Shown: positions 43,204 through 51,814 of the stretch, piece by piece | How positions within the stretch are numbered: the stretch's first letter is position 1 | Layout of the letters: the number at the start of each line of letters is the position of its first letter | Origin: Agathobaculum sp. NTUH-O15-33 | GTDB taxonomy: Bacteria; Bacillota; Clostridia; Oscillospirales; Butyricicoccaceae | Direction: 5' to 3' | DNA length: 64,000 nucleotides | Assembly (NCBI RefSeq): GCF_033193315.1 | Contig: NZ_CP136187.1 | Location: 682,001-746,000, forward strand | Translations under genes and position numbers: made by a program | The notes under the pieces: generated by a model | What the model was told of the DNA's origin: nothing | What the model saw: the letters and a program-made list of their open reading frames with translations, nothing else | Database searches by the model: none

Positions 43204-43695
43204 TCAGCCGCGGTCCTTTTTCGGCACGGTGGTGAACTTCTTTTTGCCGAGCACCACGTCTAGTTCGATATCCGCGCTCGGATAACCCGCGATCAGCACG
43301 GCCTGCGCGTGGATGCCGGTGTCGCCCGTCTGAATGACCGCCTTGCAGCGGTCGCGCAGTTCGTAGTATTCCGGGGCGTAGTTGATCTGGCGCACCTTGT
43401 TCTCACCGAACAGCTCCACAAGGGTGCCGTAATCCTTGGCGTTTTGGTCGGGCATATCCTCGGTGATGATCGCGCCTTCAAAATCGCCGGCCTCGGCAAG
43501 CGTGCGGACGATGTCTTCAAAGGTGGGCGAGCCGGTCACAACCTCCACATCCAGATATTCCACGCTCGGGTCGAGCGGGTACAGGGCTTTGGAGCAAGTG
43601 CCGCTGCCGGAATCGGCAATAAAAAGCATTTCTCCGTGGCGGATGCTGGCGACGATAGCGGCGAGCCGTTCGTTCAGAATTCTTCTTTTCATCAT
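43204..43695 (-). CDS. RbsD/FucU-family sugar pyranase or mutarotase
   Basis: 163 residues. KRRILNERLAAIVASIRHGE has the ILN motif and catalytic His of RbsD/FucU proteins; FIADSG, AIITEDMPDQN, RCKAVIQTGD and ANVI-like AQAVLIAGY follow in family order. These proteins interconvert ring forms of ribose, fucose and similar sugars. GGAAAGGA precedes the ATG. First gene of the operon divergent from the AraC-GH39 regulator. Confidence 0.85.
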   Translation of the reverse strand: MMKRRILNERLAAIVASIRHGEMLFIADSGSGTCSKALYPLDPSVEYLDVEVVTGSPTFEDIVRTLAEAGDFEGAIITEDMPDQNAKDYGTLVELFGENKVRQINYAPEYYELRDRCKAVIQTGDTGIHAQAVLIAGYPSADIELDVVLGKKKFTTVPKKDRG

Positions 43696-43770
43696 TCAGG
43701 TTCCTTTCCTTCGCTGTTTTTTTGTCTGATGCAGGAACGCTTCGTGTTCCTTGCCGGTTTTGCTATCATC

Positions 43771-43944
43771 AGTATAACGGATGGGAACAGCGCCCGCTCG
43801 CGCATAACTGCGGGATTTATCCCGCGTTACGATGGGCGTGTGATACGGCCCTGCCGACGCTGCCTGATTAACACGCGATAAAAAACGAAGAACTGCGGGA
43901 TAAAATGATCCGGCCTGCCGTTAGGTAGTGAGTTTCTCTTGTAA
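43771..43944. promoter_or_regulatory. Divergent control region with AraC-type direct repeat
   Basis: Part of the 310-bp gap between the rbsD-like gene and the regulator. Plus promoter: TTGTAA (43939-43944), 17 bp, TACAAT (43962-43967). Minus promoter: TATACT at 43776-43771 without good -35, as expected for an activated promoter. AACTGCGGGAT occurs at 43806-43816 and 43891-43901, 85 bp apart, the first just upstream of the missing -35 and within a GCGGGATTTATCCCGC palindrome. Confidence 0.6.
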
Positions 43945-44005
43945 AAAGGCGTTTTATATATTACAATATATATTATATCTATAAAATGAAATGAAGGCAA
44001 GTGAA

Positions 44006-46450
44006 ATGCAGGAATTACTATACTGCGCGGGCGTTCGCGTAACCTATGAAACCGAACCTTCCCGCAAGATACATTGGCACGATACGTTACAGATCGTTTA
44101 TCAGCTTTCGGGAAAGTCCCGTGTTGTCCTGCGGGGGCGGCAATATCTGATGCACGAAGCGGATCTCCTTGTGGTCAATCCATATGAGCTGCATAACGCC
44201 GAGCTGCTCGGCTCTTCCGCCGCGCTTTCCTTCTGTTTTGCGCAGCCGCTGCTGTCGCGGCTCAAGGGGGCGCGGTTCGACTGCGTTTCTTGCTTGCATA
44301 CCAAGTGGGAGCAAGCGAAGTTCACCGCGCTTCGCGCCGAGCTTGCCGCGCTGTTCCAGCACTACTACAGCGAGCAGGAGGAACGGGAGCTGGAGCTGCT
44401 GAGCCACGCCTACTCGCTGTTTCATTTGCTTTTGACCGGCTTCCGCAGCGATACCGACAGCGAAGGCGGCGTGGACCAGCCGCGTGTGTCGCGTATGATG
44501 CAGTACCTGCACACGCACTACACGGAGGAAATAACGCTTCGTGACCTTGCCCGGCGGGAATACCTGACCCCAAACTATCTTTCTCAGTTCTTCCGCAATA
44601 AGCTGGGCACCACCTTCACCCAATACTTAAATGAAATTCGGCTGGACCACTGCTTTTTTGAACTGTGCAGCACATCCAAAACCGTGACGGAGATCGCGCT
44701 TGACAACGGCTTTGGCCGGGTCGATACGTTTATCGAGCATTTTCGGCGCAAGTATGAGATCACGCCGGGCAAATTCCGCAAGGGGTTACAGAACATCGAC
44801 TGCACCGATCCCAAGCTGGTGCCGCAGTCCGCGCTGGAAAAACGCTTCGAGCCGCTGCTGCGCTACGCGGCCGCGACCGCGCAGGAGACCGTAACGGAAA
44901 AGCCGCCGCAAAAGCGGCGGCTCATGGTGGAGGCGGGCGGCGGGGGCGCGCCGGTCGTGCAGGATTGGCGCACGATCGTGAACGCGGGCTATGCGGATGA
45001 TTGCTTTACCGCCGAGGTGCAGCAGCAGCTTGCCGTGTTGCAGCGCGCGGTTGGCTTTACCTATGTACGCTTTCACGGCATCTTCAGCGATACCATGCAT
45101 GTGTATCAGGAGGACGCCGGCGGCAACCCCGCGCCGCGCTTCACCTGCGTGGACTTGCTGCTGGACCGGTTGCTCGCCATGGGGCTCAAGCCTTATATCG
45201 AATTTGGTTTTTTGCCCCGGCTTTTGGCGGGCAGGCAAAAGCCGGTGTACCAAAACCAAAGCTATATCGGCTTTCCTTCGGATCTGCATAAATGGACGCG
45301 GCTTGTTGAAGCATTCCTGCGCCATTGCATCCGCCGTTACGGGCGGTCGGCCGTATGCACGTGGCGGTTTACCCTGTTCAGCATCAGTTTCTCATTATAC
45401 GGTTTTCTGTCGGCCGAGGAATACGGTACGCTGTATCGGGAAACGCAGCGCACGGTCAAGCGGGTGGACGCAGGCTTGCGGTTCGGCGGGCCGGGCATCG
45501 AAGGCAGCCTGTTGCTGGATGGGGAGGAATCTATCCTGACCGGTTTTTTGGAGGATTGCCGCCGGCAAGCCTGCTTGCCGGATTTTGTGACCATGCATTC
45601 TTTCCCGCATTCGTTCCGCGAGATCGCGATGGATTTTAACCGCATGGTGCACCGGAGCGATAGCAGCGCCACGTTCAAGCTGAGCGAGAACGAGCGCTTC
45701 ATGGGCGACTGTATCGCCGCCATGGACAAAACGCTGCGGGCGCTTTGCTTAGACGAATTGCCGGTGCTGATCGATGAATGGAACGCCACCATCTGGCAGC
45801 GCGACCTATGCAGCGATACCTGCTATAAGGCGGTGCACGTCGTCAAAAATCTGGTGGAAAACATGGGGCGAACGGCGGGCAAGGCGTATTGGACGGTCAG
45901 CGACCTGATCAACGACTGGAAGCTGGCGGATACGCTGTTCCACGGCGGACACGGCATGTTCACCTGCAACGGCATACCCAAGCCGGTATTTTACGCCTAT
46001 CAGCTTCTCAGCCGTATGGGAGACCGGCTGCTTGCGAGCGGGGACGGATGGTATATCACCCGCGGCAAGGGCGGCGTTCAAATTCTGCTGTATAACTACT
46101 GCCACTATAATACGATGTACCGCATGCTTTCCGCGTTTCAGGATCCGAGCGACCGGTACAGCGCGTTTCGGCAGGGCGGGCCGGTGGAATATCATATCTC
46201 GGTGGAGGGGCTTGCGGGCGGCGGCTTTCGCTGTGAGACTGTTCGTCTCGGAAGGGAGAGCGGCAGCGCCTACGATGAATGGCTGCGCCTTGGCGCGCCC
46301 GAGGAATTGACGGCAATAGAAATCGACTATTTGAAGCAAAAAGCCGAGCCGGTGCGCCGCATCGAGCAGCGCGTTTCGCTGCGGGACATGCAAATCAGAC
46401 TGGAAGCGCTGGAGGTCGTGCAGATGCTGATCGAGCCGATGGATCGGTAG
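44006..46450 (+). CDS. AraC regulator fused to GH39-like domain
   Basis: 814 residues. N-terminal cupin sensor (about 1-140; HWHDTLQIVYQLSG), AraC HTH (about 165-260; ITLRDLARREYLTPNYLSQF and TEIALDNGFGRVDTFIEHF), then a GH39 beta-xylosidase-type barrel and C-terminal domain. The GH39 nucleophile is kept (Glu591 in LIDEWNA), but the Asn-Glu-Pro acid/base motif after W453 reads Ser-Ile-Ser (459-461), so hydrolysis is unlikely; the domain may sense xylosides. ATG at 44006 has AAGG at 8 bp; 43991 is an alternative. Likely controls the divergent sugar operon. Confidence 0.88.
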   Translation: MQELLYCAGVRVTYETEPSRKIHWHDTLQIVYQLSGKSRVVLRGRQYLMHEADLLVVNPYELHNAELLGSSAALSFCFAQPLLSRLKGARFDCVSCLHTKWEQAKFTALRAELAALFQHYYSEQEERELELLSHAYSLFHLLLTGFRSDTDSEGGVDQPRVSRMMQYLHTHYTEEITLRDLARREYLTPNYLSQFFRNKLGTTFTQYLNEIRLDHCFFELCSTSKTVTEIALDNGFGRVDTFIEHFRRKYEITPGKFRKGLQNIDCTDPKLVPQSALEKRFEPLLRYAAATAQETVTEKPPQKRRLMVEAGGGGAPVVQDWRTIVNAGYADDCFTAEVQQQLAVLQRAVGFTYVRFHGIFSDTMHVYQEDAGGNPAPRFTCVDLLLDRLLAMGLKPYIEFGFLPRLLAGRQKPVYQNQSYIGFPSDLHKWTRLVEAFLRHCIRRYGRSAVCTWRFTLFSISFSLYGFLSAEEYGTLYRETQRTVKRVDAGLRFGGPGIEGSLLLDGEESILTGFLEDCRRQACLPDFVTMHSFPHSFREIAMDFNRMVHRSDSSATFKLSENERFMGDCIAAMDKTLRALCLDELPVLIDEWNATIWQRDLCSDTCYKAVHVVKNLVENMGRTAGKAYWTVSDLINDWKLADTLFHGGHGMFTCNGIPKPVFYAYQLLSRMGDRLLASGDGWYITRGKGGVQILLYNYCHYNTMYRMLSAFQDPSDRYSAFRQGGPVEYHISVEGLAGGGFRCETVRLGRESGSAYDEWLRLGAPEELTAIEIDYLKQKAEPVRRIEQRVSLRDMQIRLEALEVVQMLIEPMDR

Positions 46451-46465
46451 CGTGCTGAAATTAAA

Positions 46466-46520
46466 ACGGTCCGGGCGGGTTCGGCTGCTTCATGAGCCGG
46501 ACCCGCTCGGGCCGTATATT
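46466..46520. terminator. Terminator between the AraC-GH39 gene and the anti-sigma gene
   Basis: Two 21-base arms at 46466-46486 and 46495-46515 are almost perfectly complementary (ACGGTCCGGGCGGG against its inverse), followed by ATATTTTT. Confidence 0.85.
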
Positions 46521-46527
46521 TTTAGCG

Positions 46528-47568
46528 TCATGCGCCGTGCGGCAAGCGGAAGGTGACGCGCCAGTCGCCCTCGATCATCGTGTCCGCGGTATACAGGCTG
46601 CCGGTCAGCTTGCAGGCGGGCAGATCGAGGTAGGATACGTCGTAGATGTATTCGCTGTACTGCGTATCATCTCCGTCCGTTTGATACATCAGGGTCATGG
46701 CCGGCGAAACCTCGGTTCCGTCCGGGGCGGTGAGCTGGAACCAGCCGTGGTTATCATGCGCAAGGCGGCCCGTGGTGGCGTACAGCGCGTGCAGCTTGCC
46801 GCCCCGGTAGCCAAGGGCGGAGAGGGAGAAAACGCTGTCCTCGCTCTGCCAGAGCGCCGCCTGCGGCTTTAAGAAATCGTAAGTGTCGGGGATGTCGACC
46901 GTGGCGTCCGGCGTGCTCGCGCCGTTCACATACTGCTGCTCGGTGGGCGGGTCGAGCGGTACCTCGTCCAGCCCGTCTAAGATGGCGACATCCGTTTGCT
47001 CCCGCTGGCCGGTCAAGAGCTGGCGAACGGAAAAGGTGTACTTGCTTCCCCCAAATACTTCGCCGTCCATATTGGTGATCTCGATCAGGAAGGTCGCGGT
47101 CTTGGTCTCGTCATCGTATGCGACGAGCGAGCAGCCGCTCATCTGCCCGGTGCGCGCCGGATAGTGCAGCGAATAGCTGTCGTACAGGTCGAGCGAACCG
47201 TTGAAGCGCTCGCCGGTCAGGTCTTGCATGGTGAGATACACGCCCGCGGTGTCGCCGCGCACATAGGCGGAAACGACCTCCATTTTAACGCCGCTCGATT
47301 CCGATACCTCGTTCACCGGCATGAAAAACTGCGCGGTCGCGGGGGAGAGGAGATAGAGCGTTTCGTATACGCCGGGCACATTCGCCGCCAGCGCGGGCGT
47401 GCCGCAGCCGATGACCAGCGCGGCCGCGGCTGCAATGGCGATCGTACGGCGCATCCTTCGCGCGGGGCGGTTTTTTTGCGCGCTATGCATTTTCGCGGCG
47501 GTGGCGGCGAGCAGTTCGCCCGCCGGGGCGATCTCCTCATTCATTTTGCGGTAGCGTTCTTGAAACAT
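46528..47568 (-). CDS. Anti-sigma factor, DUF4179-type
   Basis: 346 residues. A short cytoplasmic N-terminus (1-38) of the kind that binds sigma, one membrane helix (about 40-62), then a large extracytoplasmic beta-rich domain as in DUF4179/DUF5643 proteins. It overlaps the sigma gene by 32 bp and begins behind GGAGACGCCGAGG, so the two are coupled. It should hold the sigma factor at the membrane until an envelope signal arrives; the signal is unknown. Confidence 0.82.
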   Translation of the reverse strand: MFQERYRKMNEEIAPAGELLAATAAKMHSAQKNRPARRMRRTIAIAAAAALVIGCGTPALAANVPGVYETLYLLSPATAQFFMPVNEVSESSGVKMEVVSAYVRGDTAGVYLTMQDLTGERFNGSLDLYDSYSLHYPARTGQMSGCSLVAYDDETKTATFLIEITNMDGEVFGGSKYTFSVRQLLTGQREQTDVAILDGLDEVPLDPPTEQQYVNGASTPDATVDIPDTYDFLKPQAALWQSEDSVFSLSALGYRGGKLHALYATTGRLAHDNHGWFQLTAPDGTEVSPAMTLMYQTDGDDTQYSEYIYDVSYLDLPACKLTGSLYTADTMIEGDWRVTFRLPHGA

Positions 47569-48034
47569 CCTCGGCGTCTCCTTTCAGAATATCACGTAGC
47601 TTATAGCGGGCGCGGGTGAGCCGCGTGCGCACGGTCGAGGGCTTTTCGCCAAGCATTCCCGCGATCTCTTCCGCGGAATATCCCTCGTAGTAAAATAAAT
47701 GGATCACCGCGCGGTATTTGGCCGGCAGCTTGCCGAGCGCTTCGTCCAGACCTTGGTTTTCCGGGTCGGTAAAAGCGATCTGATCGTCAAGCGGCGCAGC
47801 AAGCAGCAGCCGCGCGCGCAAGAAATGGCTTTTGGTACAGTTGATCGTCACGCGCAGCAGCCACGCCTTTTCATGCGCCGCGCTTTCAAACTGCGGGCGC
47901 TTGCGCACCACGCGCAAAAACACCTCTTGAAAAATATCGTCCGCATCGCTCCGGGCGCGCGTTTGCGCGTACGCCAGCCGGTAGACCATATCGCCGTAGG
48001 CCTGAACGAGCTGTTCGGCGGTTTTGTTCTCCAA
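47537..48034 (-). CDS. ECF-type RNA polymerase sigma factor
   Basis: 165 residues. Region 2 (about 10-75; AYGDMVYRLAYAQTRARSDA, DIFQEVFLRVVRK) and region 4 (about 105-155; LPAKYRAVIHLFYYEGYSAE, EIAGMLGEKPSTVRTRLTRAR) are complete. TTG at 48034 is chosen because GGAGGGTGAGGG sits at proper distance; a GTG at 48076 lacks a site. The palindromic repeat 48110-48278 lies just upstream of its control region. Confidence 0.93.
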   Translation of the reverse strand: MENKTAEQLVQAYGDMVYRLAYAQTRARSDADDIFQEVFLRVVRKRPQFESAAHEKAWLLRVTINCTKSHFLRARLLLAAPLDDQIAFTDPENQGLDEALGKLPAKYRAVIHLFYYEGYSAEEIAGMLGEKPSTVRTRLTRARYKLRDILKGDAEDVSRTLPQNE

Positions 48035-48109
48035 TTCCCTCACCCTCCTTTCACCTGTAATACTCTGTGAAAACACGATTCGCTACAATCGATAGAAAAA
48101 GGCTGTAAA

Positions 48110-48278
48110 AAAACTGTTGCAAAATAGAAGAGTACCCAAATGTCATTCTGAACGAAGTGAAGAATCTCGCGCGAACGCGCGTTCCCAGCGTAACTTCCGC
48201 GCGTTGGCACGAGATTCTTCGTCGCTTCGCTCCTCAGAATGACAAAATTGGTAGCATTCTTCGCTTTGCAACAGTTTT
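48110..48278 (+). mobile_element. MITE-like element with about 60-bp inverted ends
   Basis: Outer ends AAAACTGTTGC and GCAACAGTTTT, then inner inverted arms starting with TGTCATTCTGAACGAAGTGA on the left and closing with CTCAGAATGACA on the right, around a short GC-rich loop (CGCGAACGCGCG). About 169 bp, no coding capacity. The TGTCATTCTGA..GAAGAATCTC motif recurs in many bacterial genomes. It lies exactly between the sigma gene leader and the stop codon of the DUF1653 gene. Confidence 0.8.
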
Positions 48279-48494
48279 CTATTCACCGATATAAGTAAAG
48301 CGGGGGCCGTGATAACCGTCGCGGTCGACCGTTTCGCTCCACATGGCGGCGGGACGGACCCATAGGCCGCGCTCGCCGTACAGCGCGCGGTAGATCACCA
48401 TGGGTTCCCTCGTCTCCGAATGCCGGGCAAGCCCCAGCACTTCGTATTCATTGCCCTTGAAGTGCCGGTACCGGCCGGGGCGGATATCCGTCAC
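48279..48494 (-). CDS. DUF1653 domain protein
   Basis: 71 residues. Short single-domain protein with RPGRYRHFKGNEYEVLGLAR, HSETREPMVIYRALYG, LWVRPAAMW and FTYIGE, all typical of DUF1653. Function unknown; often near RidA-like genes. GTG start, 1 bp after the ridA stop, so the pair is co-translated. Its stop codon directly borders the repeat element. Confidence 0.88.
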   Translation of the reverse strand: MTDIRPGRYRHFKGNEYEVLGLARHSETREPMVIYRALYGERGLWVRPAAMWSETVDRDGYHGPRFTYIGE

Positions 48495-48495
48495 G

Positions 48496-48882
48496 TCACA
48501 CCTTAATCGCGATTACTTCGACCTCGACCTTGGCGCCGAGGGGAAGGGCCGCTACCTGCACGCAGGAACGAGCGGGCGCCTTTTCCGGGAAGTACTGGGC
48601 GTAAACGCCGTTGAAAGCGGCGAAGTCGTTCATGTCCGCGAGAAAGCAGGTGGTTTTGATGACGCGGTCCAAGCCGACGCCCGCCTGCGCGAGAACGACC
48701 TTCAGGTTGTACATCACCTGCGCGGTCTGCTCCTCAATGGTGGTGGCGACAATCTTGCCCACCTTGGGATCGATCGGTACCTGACCGGAGGTGAACACCA
48801 TGCCGCCGGCTTCGATCGCCTGCGAGTACGGGCCGACTGCTTCGGGAGCCATATCGGTGTAAATTACGTTTTTGATAGCCAT
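48496..48882 (-). CDS. ridA: RidA family enamine/imine deaminase
   Basis: 128 residues. Hydrolyses reactive 2-aminoacrylate formed by PLP enzymes. AVGPYSQAIEAGG at the start, SGQVPIDPKVG, and RSCVQVAALPLGAKVEVEVIA with the catalytic Arg (about 105). Length and motifs are those of RidA/YjgF. Ribosome binding site AAAGGAG. Confidence 0.94.
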   Translation of the reverse strand: MAIKNVIYTDMAPEAVGPYSQAIEAGGMVFTSGQVPIDPKVGKIVATTIEEQTAQVMYNLKVVLAQAGVGLDRVIKTTCFLADMNDFAAFNGVYAQYFPEKAPARSCVQVAALPLGAKVEVEVIAIKV

Positions 48883-48919
48883 GGAAAAACAATCTCCTTT
48901 TGTAATAAAATTAACTGGA

Positions 48920-50746
48920 TTACTTTTTGCCGCCCTTGACCTTTTTCAGGCGCTCGGTGTTGGATAGGATCTTTTTGCGGATTCGCACCGATTGCGGCGT
49001 GATTTCAAGCAGCTCGTCGTCGCCGAGGAACTCAAGCGCGGCCTCGATCGACATCTGGCGCGGCGGGATCAGGCGCAGCGCGTCGTCCGAACCGGAGGCG
49101 CGGGTGTTCGTCAGCTGCTTTTTCTTGCAGATGTTCACGGCCATGTCCTCGCCCCTCGGGTTTTCGCCGATGACCATGCCTTCGTACACGGGCGTGCCCG
49201 CGCCGATGAACAGCGTGCCGCGCTCCTGCGCGTTATACAGGCCGTAGGTGATGGATTCGCCGGACTCAAACGCGATCAGCGAGCCGGTCGAGCGCTTGGA
49301 CACATCGCCCTTGTACGGCTGATAGCTGTGGAAGACGGAGGACAGCACGCCTTCGCCCTTGGTATCGGTCAAAAATTCCGTGCGGTAGCCGAACAGGCCG
49401 CGCGCCGGAACCAGAAACTCCATACGCATACGGTCGGAGCCCTTGGGGTTCATCGAGATCAATTCGCCCTTGCGGGAGCCCATCTTTTCCATGACCGAGC
49501 CGACCGCTTCCTGCGGTACGTCGGCAATCATGCGCTCGATCGGCTCGCACTTGACGCCGTCGATCTCGCGGAACAGCGCCTTGGGCGCGCCCACCTGAAA
49601 TTCATAGCCTTCGCGGCGCAGGTTTTCGATCAGGATGGAAAGGTGCATCTCGCCGCGTCCGCATACGCGGAACGCGTCGGTCGTGTCGGTTTCGTTGACA
49701 CGCAGCGAAACATCCTTCAAAAGCTCGCGGAACAGGCGCTCGCGCAGGTGGCGCGAGGTGACGAACTTGCCTTCGCGTCCGGCGAAGGGGGAATCGTTTA
49801 CCGAGAAGGTCATTTCGACCGTCGGCTCGGAGATCTTGACAAAGGGCAGCGGCTCCACGTGCTCGGGGTCGCACAGCGTTTCGCCGATCGTTACGTTCTC
49901 AATGCCGGAGAAGCAGACGATCTCGCCCGCGCGGGCTTCCTCGGCGGGCTGGCGCTGCAGGTCCTCGATCGTGTAAAGCGTGACGACCTTGGCGTTGTAG
50001 GGCTTTGTTGCGCCGTGGTAATCGCACACGGTGACGGTTTGTCCGACTTTCATCGAGCCGCGCTCGATACGGCCGATGCCGATACGGCCGACATATTCGT
50101 TGTAATCGATGGAGGAGACCAGCATCTGCGCCGGGCCGTCCGTATCGACCTGCGGGGCGGGGATGTGCTCAAGGATCTGCTCAAACAAGGGGGTCAGATC
50201 CTCGCCCTCCACGTTCGGGCTCATCGACGCCGTGCCCGCGCGGCCCGAGCAGTAGACGATGGGGCTGTCAAGCTGCTCGTCGGTCGCGTCGAGGTTCAGG
50301 AGCAGCTCGAGCACTTCGTCGCCGATTTCGTTCAGGCGCGCGTCCGGTCGGTCGATCTTGTTGACCGCGATGATGATCTTGTGGCCGAACTCCAGCGCCT
50401 TTTGCAGCACGAAGCGGGTCTGGGGCATCGGGCCCTCGGCCGCGTCCACCAGCAGAACGACGCCGTCCACCATTTTTAGGATGCGTTCAACCTCGCCGGA
50501 AAAGTCGGCGTGGCCGGGGGTGTCTACAATATTGATCTTGACGTCCTTATAATGGACGGAGGTGTTTTTTGCTAAAATTGTGATGCCGCGCTCGCGTTCG
50601 ATATCGCCCGAGTCCATCACGCGCTCTTCCACTACCTGATTCTCGCGGAACGCGCCTGCTTGCTTGAGCATTTGATCGACCAGCGTCGTCTTGCCGTGGT
50701 CAACGTGCGCAATGATCGCAATATTGCGCAGATCGTTTCTTACCAT
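48920..50746 (-). CDS. typA: Ribosome-binding GTPase TypA/BipA
   Basis: 608 residues. Translation-factor GTPase acting in ribosome assembly and stress. G1 AHVDHGKTTLVDQ (about 14), G2 RGITILAKN, G3 DTPGHADF (about 77), G4 NKIDRPDA, then EF-G-like domains and the TypA C-terminal domain ending in a lysine-rich tail. AGGAGG precedes the ATG. Intact. Confidence 0.97.
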   Translation of the reverse strand: MVRNDLRNIAIIAHVDHGKTTLVDQMLKQAGAFRENQVVEERVMDSGDIERERGITILAKNTSVHYKDVKINIVDTPGHADFSGEVERILKMVDGVVLLVDAAEGPMPQTRFVLQKALEFGHKIIIAVNKIDRPDARLNEIGDEVLELLLNLDATDEQLDSPIVYCSGRAGTASMSPNVEGEDLTPLFEQILEHIPAPQVDTDGPAQMLVSSIDYNEYVGRIGIGRIERGSMKVGQTVTVCDYHGATKPYNAKVVTLYTIEDLQRQPAEEARAGEIVCFSGIENVTIGETLCDPEHVEPLPFVKISEPTVEMTFSVNDSPFAGREGKFVTSRHLRERLFRELLKDVSLRVNETDTTDAFRVCGRGEMHLSILIENLRREGYEFQVGAPKALFREIDGVKCEPIERMIADVPQEAVGSVMEKMGSRKGELISMNPKGSDRMRMEFLVPARGLFGYRTEFLTDTKGEGVLSSVFHSYQPYKGDVSKRSTGSLIAFESGESITYGLYNAQERGTLFIGAGTPVYEGMVIGENPRGEDMAVNICKKKQLTNTRASGSDDALRLIPPRQMSIEAALEFLGDDELLEITPQSVRIRKKILSNTERLKKVKGGKK

Positions 50747-50783
50747 ATGAACCTCCTGATTTGGTCATTTTCCTACGGTTATT

Positions 50784-50812
50784 ATTATACTTTTTTTTGC
50801 GGCCTATTTCCA
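50784..50812 (-). promoter_or_regulatory. Possible promoter of typA
   Basis: On the minus strand TGGAAA (50812-50807), 17 bp, TATAAT (50789-50784), about 40 bp before the start codon. The -35 is weak. Confidence 0.4.
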
Positions 50813-50887
50813 GCTATTTAATGTTCAAAAAACCGGCTCGCAGCGGGGTGAAAACTGTGTGAATTTGCGGATTATCGTGTTTTTGTG

Positions 50888-51427
50888 TCACAGCACGATC
50901 TGTGCGGCGCCGAGGACCAGCATCAGCAGGCCGGAAAGACGGTTCAATCGCTTTCCGCTGACGAGCAGGCCGGCCCGCAAGCCAAGCGCGTTGCCAAGGC
51001 CGACGGTCAGAACGCTGGCCGCGCCGACGGCGACCCCGGCCCAAACCGGCGGCACGCCGGCAAGCCCCGCGCCGAACGAAAGGCCGATGCAGTTGGCCGC
51101 GAGCGCCGCGCCGAGCAGAACGGCGTCGCGTATCGACAGGCGGCCCCGCGCCGCGCCTTCCTCCGGCGTTTCCGGCTCGGGTTCCAGCATGGCGCGCACG
51201 CCGAGCGCGATGATCAGTAAGCCGCCCAGCACGTGCGTCAACCGCCCCCAGCCGAGCAGAAACGAGGCCGCGCCGCAGCACAGAAACGTCGCCACGGCGG
51301 AAAACAGGCCGATCAATATGTTGCAGCCCAGTGTGATGCGCCGGTTTTGTATGCCAAAGGACATACCGAGAAACAGGTTATCAAGGTTTGCCGAGATGCT
51401 CAGCAGAAGCGCTGATAGGATCTCCAT
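50888..51427 (-). CDS. YtaF/MntP-like membrane protein
   Basis: 179 residues, six membrane helices in two repeats. ISANLDNLFLGMSFGIQNRRI in the first half and AANCIGLSFGAGLAG in the second match the YtaF branch of the MntP family; the first acidic position (Asp in LDN) is kept, the second is Asn. MntP proteins export manganese; YtaF is a sporulation membrane protein of unknown activity. The protein is a little short for the family. Confidence 0.8.
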   Translation of the reverse strand: MEILSALLLSISANLDNLFLGMSFGIQNRRITLGCNILIGLFSAVATFLCCGAASFLLGWGRLTHVLGGLLIIALGVRAMLEPEPETPEEGAARGRLSIRDAVLLGAALAANCIGLSFGAGLAGVPPVWAGVAVGAASVLTVGLGNALGLRAGLLVSGKRLNRLSGLLMLVLGAAQIVL

Positions 51428-51531
51428 AGTTTTTCCTCCCGAATTGCATGCTATTCCAAACTATGGCGGCGGGAGAAAAAGCGTGCGGAGGGGGAAAGCA
51501 AAAACCGCCTCGAATGAGACGGTTTCATCTT

Positions 51532-51605
51532 TGGCAGCCGGAGAAGGATTCGAACCCTCACAAACAGAGTCAGAGTCTGTCGTGCTACCTTTACACAATC
51601 CGGCT
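51532..51605 (-). tRNA. tRNA-Gln (CTG anticodon)
   Basis: On the minus strand the sequence folds as a full cloverleaf: acceptor AGCCGGA/TCCGGCT, D arm GTGT/GCAC, anticodon stem ACAGA/TCTGT around loop CTCTGAC (anticodon CTG), T arm GAGGG/CCTTC with TTCGAAT loop, discriminator G and encoded CCA. No integrase or duplicated 3' end nearby. Confidence 0.95.
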
Positions 51606-51814
51606 ATATCAACTTTTTTGCTAAACTGCAAGAGTTATTATACAGTATACTCTGCCAGAAAGTCAAGGGTTTTATTCGGGAAATCGGAAAAATTTTAAAA
51701 AGTTTGCTATCGCGCCCTGCATTGGGCGGGCGGTCCAGCGACCGACGTGCGCGATGGGGGCATGTTTGCCCCTGTCCGCGCATAAGATTTACCGTGTGAA
51801 AGGAGGCGGTGCGC

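Noticed and set aside
43204..43695. First idea that this gene encodes a LUD-domain lactate utilisation protein
   Set aside because: The ILNERL start, the HGE catalytic segment and the RCKAVIQTGD end fit RbsD/FucU instead.
48110..48278. CRISPR array or small transposase gene at the palindromic element
   Set aside because: There is just one pair of inverted arms without direct repeats or spacers, and no coding frame of any length.
51532..51605. Phage or island attachment site at tRNA-Gln
   Set aside because: No integrase gene and no repeated tRNA 3' end within the window; gene content on both sides is core.
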